From Microbacterium aurantiacum (lineage in GTDB: Bacteria > Actinomycetota > Actinomycetes > Actinomycetales > Microbacteriaceae), in the NCBI RefSeq assembly GCF_002872075.1, contig NZ_PGGU01000001.1, positions 1 through 64,000 of the forward strand: a stretch of 64,000 nt of DNA, in the 5' to 3' direction. Below, piece by piece: positions 58,408-64,000 of the stretch. The position numbers and the translations under genes are program-made. The notes under the pieces are model-generated. The model was not told the DNA's origin. It searched no databases and saw nothing but the letters and a program-made list of their open reading frames with translations. Numbering within the stretch: position 1 is the stretch's first letter; each line of letters begins with the position of its first letter.

Positions 58408-59087
58408 TGAGCACAGACCGAGTCTTCATGGTGGTCGCTGCGATTCCGCTCGTCGGCGGCATCGTCTACGGAGCGGCCACCCTCGTCCAGTGGGCAATCA
58501 CCGGGGACCGCCCCGTATGGGTCACACCCGAGTTCGGCGTGACCGTCCTCACCTGCGTGCTCGCACTCGCCGCCGTGGTGCTGCTGATCGTCGGTATCGT
58601 CGCGGCGCTCCGTCGCCTCGATCCGATCTGGGCGCACGGCGGGACGATCACGGTAGACGATCATGGGGTCCTCACCGTCTACACCAAGAAGCTCTTCCGG
58701 GAGCCGACGAGCGAGACGGCCGTGCAGCTCGACGACGTCGCGATGCTCACCTGGTACATCGACATGTTCGACCCTGCCGGTGTCGAGTCCCTCCAGTTCT
58801 GGGATCAGGACCCGGAGCTCACGATGGACATCTTCGGCCTGATGCCGCAGAACAGGGACGCGCGCACCCTCGTCGAGATCCCGCAGCTGTTCCTCAAGTC
58901 GGCCCCGACCGCTGAGGCTCGACTGCGCTTCGAGCTCGCGCGGCGGATCGAGCAAGGCGCGCTCCTCTCCAACGTCGACGTCCAGACCTGGGAACCGATC
59001 GGCAGCAAGCTGCCGCCACTCGCTGACGGCATCCGCTTCGAGGGTCGCAACGTGATCCGCGAGGCACGCAGAGAGGACGAGGAATGA
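58404..59087 (+). CDS. Membrane protein of the pilus locus, 227 aa
   Basis: Two N-terminal helices (about 6-30 and 42-68) and a cytoplasmic domain of about 150 residues, acidic, with no recognised motif. Start ATGA overlap with the fusion gene, stop overlaps the prepilin peptidase start, so it belongs to the same coupled set. Confidence 0.65.
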   Translation: MMSTDRVFMVVAAIPLVGGIVYGAATLVQWAITGDRPVWVTPEFGVTVLTCVLALAAVVLLIVGIVAALRRLDPIWAHGGTITVDDHGVLTVYTKKLFREPTSETAVQLDDVAMLTWYIDMFDPAGVESLQFWDQDPELTMDIFGLMPQNRDARTLVEIPQLFLKSAPTAEARLRFELARRIEQGALLSNVDVQTWEPIGSKLPPLADGIRFEGRNVIREARREDEE

Positions 59088-59695
59088 GCCTCGACCAGGA
59101 GACTGACATGGACGTCACCGCGGGTCCGACGAAGACGCGGCGGGTCACGCTGTGGGCTCTGGTCGCGGCAGGCGCCGGTGCGGTGTCGATGGCGGCCGCG
59201 CTGGTCGCGTTCGGCCCGGAGGCGGGACGCACGGTCGGAGGCTGGGTGCTGATCGGCGCGTTCGCTGTGGTCGGGATCGTCATGTCGGTCCACGACGTGC
59301 GCGATCGCCTCCTCCCGGATCTGCTCACGCTGCCACTGGCCGCAGGCCTGTTCACCGCGGTGTGGACGCTCTCCCTCGGAACTGGTGACGTCATGGCCGG
59401 GCTGATCGCGACCGGAGCGGCACTGGCCCTGGCGATCGTGCTGTTCATCGGGGCCATGCTCGGGGGTGTCGGTGCCGGCGATCTCAAGCTCGCCCTCAGC
59501 GTCGGGCTCCTCACCGGATGGTTCGGATTTCTCCCGCCGGTCTACGCCCTGGTGGCCAGTTTCCTGCTGCCGCTGCCGTACGCGATCATCGGAGTGATCC
59601 GGCGCTCTCGTGGCGCTCAGGTCCCTGACGTCCCCTTCGGGCCCTACCTGGTCGCCGGAGGGCTGCTCGCGGCCGTCGTCGCCGCGATCGCGTAG
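59084..59695 (+). CDS. tadV: TadV/CpaA-like prepilin peptidase
   Basis: 203 aa, about six helices. The two catalytic Asp of A24 peptidases are visible: SVHDVRDRLLPD (Asp about 71) and GAGDLKL (Asp about 133). It lacks the N-methylation domain, as TadV-type enzymes do. It would process the pilin and pseudopilins encoded at 50476-51955. Last gene of the pilus locus. Confidence 0.88.
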   Translation: MSLDQETDMDVTAGPTKTRRVTLWALVAAGAGAVSMAAALVAFGPEAGRTVGGWVLIGAFAVVGIVMSVHDVRDRLLPDLLTLPLAAGLFTAVWTLSLGTGDVMAGLIATGAALALAIVLFIGAMLGGVGAGDLKLALSVGLLTGWFGFLPPVYALVASFLLPLPYAIIGVIRRSRGAQVPDVPFGPYLVAGGLLAAVVAAIA

Positions 59696-59701
59696 AGCTG
59701 C

Positions 59702-60106
59702 TCAGGAGGATGGACGTGCCCAGTCGGGCAGCCCTTCCCGGACCGCTCGGTACTGCTCCTGGATCTCGGGCGCCGCGGCCGCGACGATCTCGTCGACGGC
59801 ACGCACCCACTGCTGCACCGTGGCGGCATCCGGGCTGGGCTGTGCCGTGGCGCGATCGCGCACGAATACCCCGACGCCATGGCGCGGCTCGACGAGGCCC
59901 GCCGCCTCGAGTTCCTGGATGCCGACCCGGATCGTCATGCGGGATGTCTTGAACCGCTCGCCGAGCTCGACCTCGGTGGGCAGTTGCGTGCCGGCCGGGA
60001 GATTGTGCGTGGCGATCGCCGCGGCGATCTGATCGCGGATCTGCGCGTAGAAGTGTCCCTTGCCGCGGCTGACGGGGGAGAGCGACTCGATCGGGAAGGT
60101 GCTCAT
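59702..60106 (-). CDS. GntR-family (YtrA-like) regulator
   Basis: 134 aa. Winged helix-turn-helix with YAQIRDQIAAAI ... LPAGTQLPTEVELGERFKTSRMT (about 20-60) and GVGVFV wing; the short C-terminal helical tail fits the YtrA-type subgroup, without an effector domain. Last gene of the HerA-like operon; the palindromes at 62180-62219 are its likely operator. Confidence 0.85.
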   Translation of the reverse strand: MSTFPIESLSPVSRGKGHFYAQIRDQIAAAIATHNLPAGTQLPTEVELGERFKTSRMTIRVGIQELEAAGLVEPRHGVGVFVRDRATAQPSPDAATVQQWVRAVDEIVAAAAPEIQEQYRAVREGLPDWARPSS

Positions 60107-60149
60107 CTCTCGATCCTCCCGTAGGCGTAGCTCGCGGGTGCAGTGTGGG

Positions 60150-60398
60150 TCATTGAGTCGTCCCGGTTCTCTTCATCTTGTGTGCCAGCTGCAGCGCGGC
60201 CTCGGTCATCCCGAACATCCCTGCGATCTCCCGCCAGGTGAGCAACCGGCGATCGCGGACCGCGCCGACGAGGTCTGTGCGGCGGATCCGGATCTGCTCC
60301 AGGCGCGCGGTAAGACGTCGCTGCTCGGCAGCTGTCGCCTCGAGCTCGCGCAGCAGCGCGGCGGGGTCGTCGGGGATCTTGCCGGCGCGCTCAGGCAT
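60150..60398 (-). CDS. Small coiled-coil/HTH protein, 82 aa
   Basis: Helical coil (about 14-45: Leu/Arg/Glu heptads) followed by a helix-turn-helix (LLTWREIAGMFGMTEAALQLA, about 52-72). Start ATG 60398 overlaps the HerA-like stop by 8 nt. Probably a small DNA-binding accessory protein. Confidence 0.65.
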   Translation of the reverse strand: MPERAGKIPDDPAALLRELEATAAEQRRLTARLEQIRIRRTDLVGAVRDRRLLTWREIAGMFGMTEAALQLAHKMKRTGTTQ

Positions 60399-62163
60399 GG
60401 TTCGCGCCGTTCGCCGCTGCGCCGAGCTCGTCGGCGGCCATGTTCGCGGATCGGGCGCCGTGGATGAGCTCGAGGGTGCGCAGCTTGCCGAGGGCGTTGT
60501 TGAATCCGCCACCGCCCGCGGAGTACTCGGTGCGCTCGGCGATCTCCTCGTTCGTCAGGGACGCCGGCCAGGCGTCGACGAGGACAGTGAGAATCGACCG
60601 CTCAGCCTTGCCCAGGGCCCGCAGCCAGTGGTCGACGAGAGCATGGCCGGTGGGCAGCGGGTCGAAGTCTCCGAGATCCTCTACGCCTTGATCGGTTATC
60701 TCGATCCGGTCGCGGCCGCCGACGATCCGCCCGGTCGATCGCAGCCGCCCGAGGGCGTTGTTGAACCCGCCACCCTTGCCGCTGTAGCCGGACTGGAGAG
60801 CCACCTGGCTGTGCGTGCGAGGACCGTACGTGGCCAGCACAGCGAGGATCGCCCGTTCGGCCCTCCCCAACCCCACTACGCCGCTCGAGGAGGCGGTACG
60901 GGGCTGACTCGGGGGAGTGGCAGACGTCGTCGGTCGCGGAGCGGTCGGGGGAGCGGGCCTGGCCGGTGCTGCAGGAGCGGCGGTCGCCTTCGGGGCGGCG
61001 GTCGACTTCGGGGCGGGCGTCGGCCCCGCGGCCGTGGTGCCGATACCCGCCACGGTGTACTGCAGGGCGGCGAGCTGGTCGTGCATGTCGGAGATCTGCG
61101 TGGCCGCTTCGGCGAGCTTCGCGCGGTCCTCGGTGGTGAGTCCTGGTACGAGGACCTCGACCGGGACTTCCTTGACCTTCACCTCGACGTGCGCCTGCGC
61201 CGCGGCGAGCTCTCGCTCGAGCTGGGCGATGCGCTTGTGCAGCTGTCGGGGATCCTCGGCCGCTGCACGCTCCACCGTGGCTGCGATCGCGGCGCCGAGC
61301 TCGGTGAGGTCGATCTTCGCTCGCGCCTGGGGCAGCACCGTGGTGACACCGACCTTCGGTGTCGCGGAGGAGTCGAAGGTCTTCCGCGGGCGCACCGCGA
61401 CCTTCTCGAGGATGCCCAGCCAGGAGGGCGACCAGACCCAGGCGGTGCCGATCGGCAGGCTCGCGAGCGTCCCCTTCACCTTCCGCGCCTCCGCCTCGTC
61501 GGCATGCAGGCGCACCCACTCGTCGATCGCCGCGACGTCACGTGGACCGGTCAGCCCGTGCGCGATGAGGACCTCGATCTGTGTCAGCACGTCCTTGTTG
61601 AGCACAGCTGGACGCTGGGTGACCAGGATCGCGCCCAGACCGCGCGCGCGGCCGCGGCGCACGAAGTCCTCCATCGCGCCCAACAGTCGAGCGCCTTCGG
61701 CACGCGGATTCTGCGGAGCGAGCTCGTCGGCCTCGTCGAACACGAACAGGAAAGGGTCGCGGTTGCGGTGATACACCTCGACGAGGAAGTCCGTGAGGAA
61801 GCGGCGAGCAGCTGCCTTCGACAGGTGCGAGGTGTCGATGACGGTCGAGATACGGCGGTCGACGAGGACCTGGGCGATGGTCATCCCTGACGTCTCCTCG
61901 AGCGGGAGATCTCCGTGCGTGCCTCCGAACACCACGACGGGGAGACCCGCGCCCTTGCCGGTCTTGCTCGAGCGAAGTCCCCACCAGACGCCGACCGTGT
62001 CGACGACGCACACGGGAACGCCATGCTCAACGACTCCTTCGACAATCACGCCGGCGGTGTTCGTCTTGCCCTTTCCACGGCGGCCGAGCACCGCGATCGC
62101 CTCGGTGACGAGGTCGATCGGCAGGCCCAGGTCGCGGGAGAGCATCACCATCGCATCGCTCAT
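60391..62163 (-). CDS. HerA-like ATPase with tandem winged helices
   Basis: 590 aa. Walker A GRRGKGKTN (about 22-30), Walker B FLFVFDEADEL (about 140-150), and the HerA-type ILVTQRPAVL. A coiled-coil (about 295-345) and a Pro/Ala linker follow. The C-terminus has two similar winged-helix units, each with YS-(K/A)GGGFNNALG-(R/K)L. Related actinobacterial proteins are often element-borne; a DNA-translocation role is likely, the purpose unknown. ATG 62163 with GGAGG. Confidence 0.8.
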   Translation of the reverse strand: MSDAMVMLSRDLGLPIDLVTEAIAVLGRRGKGKTNTAGVIVEGVVEHGVPVCVVDTVGVWWGLRSSKTGKGAGLPVVVFGGTHGDLPLEETSGMTIAQVLVDRRISTVIDTSHLSKAAARRFLTDFLVEVYHRNRDPFLFVFDEADELAPQNPRAEGARLLGAMEDFVRRGRARGLGAILVTQRPAVLNKDVLTQIEVLIAHGLTGPRDVAAIDEWVRLHADEAEARKVKGTLASLPIGTAWVWSPSWLGILEKVAVRPRKTFDSSATPKVGVTTVLPQARAKIDLTELGAAIAATVERAAAEDPRQLHKRIAQLERELAAAQAHVEVKVKEVPVEVLVPGLTTEDRAKLAEAATQISDMHDQLAALQYTVAGIGTTAAGPTPAPKSTAAPKATAAPAAPARPAPPTAPRPTTSATPPSQPRTASSSGVVGLGRAERAILAVLATYGPRTHSQVALQSGYSGKGGGFNNALGRLRSTGRIVGGRDRIEITDQGVEDLGDFDPLPTGHALVDHWLRALGKAERSILTVLVDAWPASLTNEEIAERTEYSAGGGGFNNALGKLRTLELIHGARSANMAADELGAAANGANHA

Positions 62164-62179
62164 CAACCAACCTCCAAAG

Positions 62180-62219
62180 ACAAGTACCTTAGCTAAGTCA
62201 CTTAGGTAAGTCGATTGTC
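62180..62219 (-). promoter_or_regulatory. Double palindromic operator upstream of the HerA-like operon
   Basis: Two dyads CTTA-GC-TAAGT (62188-62198) and CTTA-GG-TAAGT (62201-62211), 13 nt apart, flanked by inverted GACAA / TTGTC. Short A/T-rich dyads like these are typical GntR YtrA-type operators; the regulator is encoded in the same operon. Confidence 0.6.
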
Positions 62220-62273
62220 TCATGTCGGCGACTTCCCGCCCAGTATTCCGCCAGAGTTGCGGTAATCAAATAG

Positions 62274-62301
62274 TTTTGTGGCCGTCTTTTTGTGGTACCA
62301 T
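62274..62301 (+). promoter_or_regulatory. AT-rich promoter of the toxin-antitoxin-like pair
   Basis: Two TTTTGTGG direct repeats (62274-62281 and 62288-62295) and -10 TACCAT at 62296-62301. The ATG is 6 nt further on, so the transcript is probably leaderless. The repeats are a likely autoregulatory site. Confidence 0.5.
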
Positions 62302-62307
62302 TTTCTT

Positions 62308-62559
62308 ATGGGAGTCATCTGGACCAAGTCGTCAGCGAAGCACGGGGTTTCTCGTGAAGATGCGCTGTGGGCAATGGCCCACGCCGAAGGCTCCACGGCC
62401 ATCGAGGGCAACCCCGGTTGGCTCACCAAGGTCTGGGTCGGACACCCGCACCCGCAGACCGACAGGTACATCGAGGTCATGGGGGCACGTCGCGGTGACG
62501 AGTTCGTGATCTTCCACGCGATGCCGCTCTCCGACCTCTACCGTCACCTGATCAGCTAG
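62308..62559 (+). CDS. BrnT/DUF4258-like toxin candidate
   Basis: 83 aa. SAKHGVSREDALWAMAHAE is the BrnT-type opening helix, followed by strands and a final helix (DEFVIFHAMPLSDLYRHL). No ribosome site before the ATG: likely leaderless. Followed 10 nt later by a ribbon-helix-helix-type partner, the BrnT/BrnA order. Confidence 0.6.
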   Translation: MGVIWTKSSAKHGVSREDALWAMAHAEGSTAIEGNPGWLTKVWVGHPHPQTDRYIEVMGARRGDEFVIFHAMPLSDLYRHLIS

Positions 62560-62569
62560 AAAGGACATC

Positions 62570-62905
62570 ATGAGCACCGAACACGACTGGGACGCCCTGG
62601 CCGAGAAGGCCGAGGCCGGGGCGCTCGCATCCCTCGAGGGAACGGCTCTGCAGGGCGCCGACGCTGCGCGCGATGCGCGCGAGACCCTGATGGCTGTGAC
62701 CGGCACCGACACCATCGAAGAGGCCACGAAGGTCGCCCTCGGGCGGCCGCCACTGGATGCCGAGCGCAGGGAGAACGTGACTTGGAAGGTCCGCGCCCCA
62801 GCACAGCTCGACGATCTGGTCGCCGACATCGCCCGCCGGGAGGGGAAGACCCTCTCTGCGCTCATCCGCGACGCCGTCGCCGACTACGCACGCGCCCACG
62901 CCTGA
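62570..62905 (+). CDS. Antitoxin candidate with C-terminal ribbon-helix-helix
   Basis: 111 aa. Helical Ala/Glu/Asp-rich N-terminus; the C-terminal NVTWKVRAPAQLDDLVADIA then GKTLSALIRDAVADYARA (about 66-110) reads as strand-helix-helix. ATG with AAAGGA. Expected to neutralise the upstream toxin and repress the pair. Confidence 0.65.
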   Translation: MSTEHDWDALAEKAEAGALASLEGTALQGADAARDARETLMAVTGTDTIEEATKVALGRPPLDAERRENVTWKVRAPAQLDDLVADIARREGKTLSALIRDAVADYARAHA

Positions 62906-62921
62906 CCCGCACCCACACGTT

Positions 62922-62949
62922 GCGCCGAGCCAAACGCCCGGCGCGTTTT
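62922..62949 (+). terminator. Hairpin terminator with T-run
   Basis: GCGCCG / CGGCGC stem followed by TTTT just after the antitoxin-like gene. Confidence 0.6.
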
Positions 62950-62960
62950 CGCATGCCTAG

Positions 62961-63203
62961 TCACCGCGACTGCAGGGCGGCGAGCAGGTCGACGAGGTCT
63001 GCCGCGCTCCCCGTGAGCAAGGCATGCACCGCCAGTCCGAGGGTTGCGAGGGACACGGCGGACCACCAGATGAGCCGGGCGAGCTCGCGCATCACGCGGG
63101 CTGCCGCTTTCAGGGTTCGGGCGGCATGGTTGAGCCGATTGAGGGGTGCCGGCTGGGTGCGTCGGCGCGTGCGACCTGGCGTTCGGTTGTTCATGCCGGC
63201 CAT
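62961..63203 (-). CDS. Small basic membrane protein, 80 aa
   Basis: Arg/Asn/Pro-rich first 40 residues, then one hydrophobic helix (about 45-66) and a short end. ATG 63203 (a second ATG 4 codons in) with GGAAG upstream. No family recognised. Confidence 0.5.
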   Translation of the reverse strand: MAGMNNRTPGRTRRRTQPAPLNRLNHAARTLKAAARVMRELARLIWWSAVSLATLGLAVHALLTGSAADLVDLLAALQSR

Positions 63204-63417
63204 GGGTGCTCTTCCGCTGGGAAATCGGACATCGTCAGGTCGATAGTTCTCACGTACCCCGGGCCAACATCCGGATAATTTCTATGCCTCGCATGATTTC
63301 TTGCTGCCATGGGGCACCTATGCGCGGGGACCCGAAAGCCGTGAGCATGCCGAGCAACGAGACCCTTCGCCAAGCAGAGCGGAACACGCCCGCCGCCACC
63401 GAAGGCCGGAGCAAGAC

Positions 63418-63464
63418 TTGGGGGAGGGTCGCGGCGCGCTTAGACTGATCGGATTCTCGTTCGA
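63418..63464 (+). promoter_or_regulatory. SOS-type promoter of the UmuD-like gene
   Basis: -35 TTGGGG 63418-63423, 17-nt spacer, -10 TAGACT 63441-63446, then TCGGAT-TCTC-GTTCGA (63449-63464), which matches the actinobacterial LexA box TCGAAC-N4-GTTCGA in 10 of 12 fixed positions. A LexA-bound site there would block the start of transcription. Confidence 0.7.
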
Positions 63465-63485
63465 GTTGAGAGGCGGTGATCGGGA

Positions 63486-64000
63486 ATGACTGTCGTAGCT
63501 GTGTTCCCTCTCGCCCCTCTCGCCACGCTGCAGCTGCGGCAGATCTTCGAGGCAGTCCAGGCGGGTTTCCCATCGCCGGCGCAGGACTATGACGATGGTC
63601 CGCTCAACCTGCTGCAGGTGCTCATCGACGACGAGGCGGCCACGACGGCCACCCGGGCGGTCGGCGACGCCATGCTCGGCGCGGGCATCTATGACGGCGA
63701 CGTCGCGCTCGTCGACACCTCGAAGGAACCGCACGACGGCGACGTCGTCTTCGCGATCCTCGACGGTGAGTTCTCGATGCGACGCCTGACGCGCCGGCAG
63801 GGCACGTGGGCACTCCGCGCCGAGGGCCCGGGCTGGCCGGACGTCCTCGTCGACGAGTTGTCGACGCTGACCATCGTCGGGGTCGTGACCGTGAGCTTCC
63901 GGTTCCACCGGTCCCGGACGCCGGCGTTCGACGAAGGCGCCCTGAACCTGCATCCGCTGCTGATCGACGACGAGGTCGCCACGTTCGTCGTCCGCGTCGC
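63486..64000 (+). CDS. Tandem UmuD-like protein, first domain catalytically dead (partial)
   Basis: Runs off the window. First domain (about 25-125) has the UmuD/S24 layout: VGDAMLGAGIYDGDVALVD where UmuD has GDSM, so the catalytic Ser is Ala (62); and ILDGEFSMRRL where UmuD has VKRL, so the catalytic Lys is Arg (99). From about 146 the LNLHPLLIDDEVATFVVRV segment repeats the LNLLQVLIDDEAATTATRAV that opens domain one, so a second UmuD-like domain begins. SOS-controlled; UmuD proteins assist translesion polymerase UmuC, which may lie just outside the window. Confidence 0.75.
   Translation, partial: MTVVAVFPLAPLATLQLRQIFEAVQAGFPSPAQDYDDGPLNLLQVLIDDEAATTATRAVGDAMLGAGIYDGDVALVDTSKEPHDGDVVFAILDGEFSMRRLTRRQGTWALRAEGPGWPDVLVDELSTLTIVGVVTVSFRFHRSRTPAFDEGALNLHPLLIDDEVATFVVRV

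Overview
This is high-GC actinobacterial DNA. The evidence is GC-rich third codon positions, frequent GTG starts, an Lsr2 nucleoid protein, an actinobacterial-type SOS box and an actinobacterial form of the Tad pilus locus. A Microbacteriaceae-like host is a reasonable guess, but the window cannot prove it. A parA/partner pair, a complete conjugation-type secretion operon and the absence of any rRNA, tRNA or core metabolic gene point to part of a large conjugative plasmid, or less likely an integrative element. I see no replication initiator, relaxase or integrase inside the window.

Layout. 1-30 kb is an accessory region of small, mostly uncharacterised genes with recognisable anti-restriction and DNA-handling proteins: an AAA ATPase/metallopeptidase-VWA pair, an SF1 helicase, a methylase-like protein, a DNA ligase, Lsr2, an ArdC-like protein, a secreted HNH nuclease and a DUF3560 protein. 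30-42.3 kb is a minus-strand conjugation module: thioredoxin-like NrdH, a degenerate ATPase paralogue, an FtsK-like coupling protein, a ribbon-helix-helix protein, an M23 cell-wall protein, a VirB6/TrbL-like protein, a VirB4 ATPase, TcpE-like, pilin-like and TcpC/VirB8-like proteins. 42.6-45.6 kb holds a divergent sigma-factor-like gene, a structured non-coding region with 12-bp direct repeats, and parA with its partner. 45.6-59.7 kb is a complete Tad/Flp-type pilus locus, with an embedded macro-domain protein and a DUF4258-like/HicA-like fusion. 59.7-64 kb has a HerA-like ATPase operon with a GntR regulator, a toxin-antitoxin-like pair, and a UmuD-like gene under an SOS box that is cut by the window end.

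The most striking feature is regulatory. Two sets of near-identical promoters are scattered over the element. Family 1 (13 copies, all plus strand, 0.5-28 kb) has an invariant TGAAT-N5-ATTCA dyad at the predicted start site of accessory genes, and most copies carry an extra AATGTC box exactly 28 bp upstream of the core AATGTC. Family 2 (9 copies, both strands) reads TGTCCGCGA, then a fixed spacer, then TATATGACG. It heads the conjugation operon, the coupling-protein operon, the pilin operon, a membrane peptidase, a secreted nuclease and some small genes. Its -35 region is unlike TTGACA, and the element carries its own sigma-like protein. I infer a dedicated plasmid-wide regulon that jointly controls transfer and pilus genes, with the family 1 set acting as a second, possibly establishment-phase (leading-region-like) regulon.
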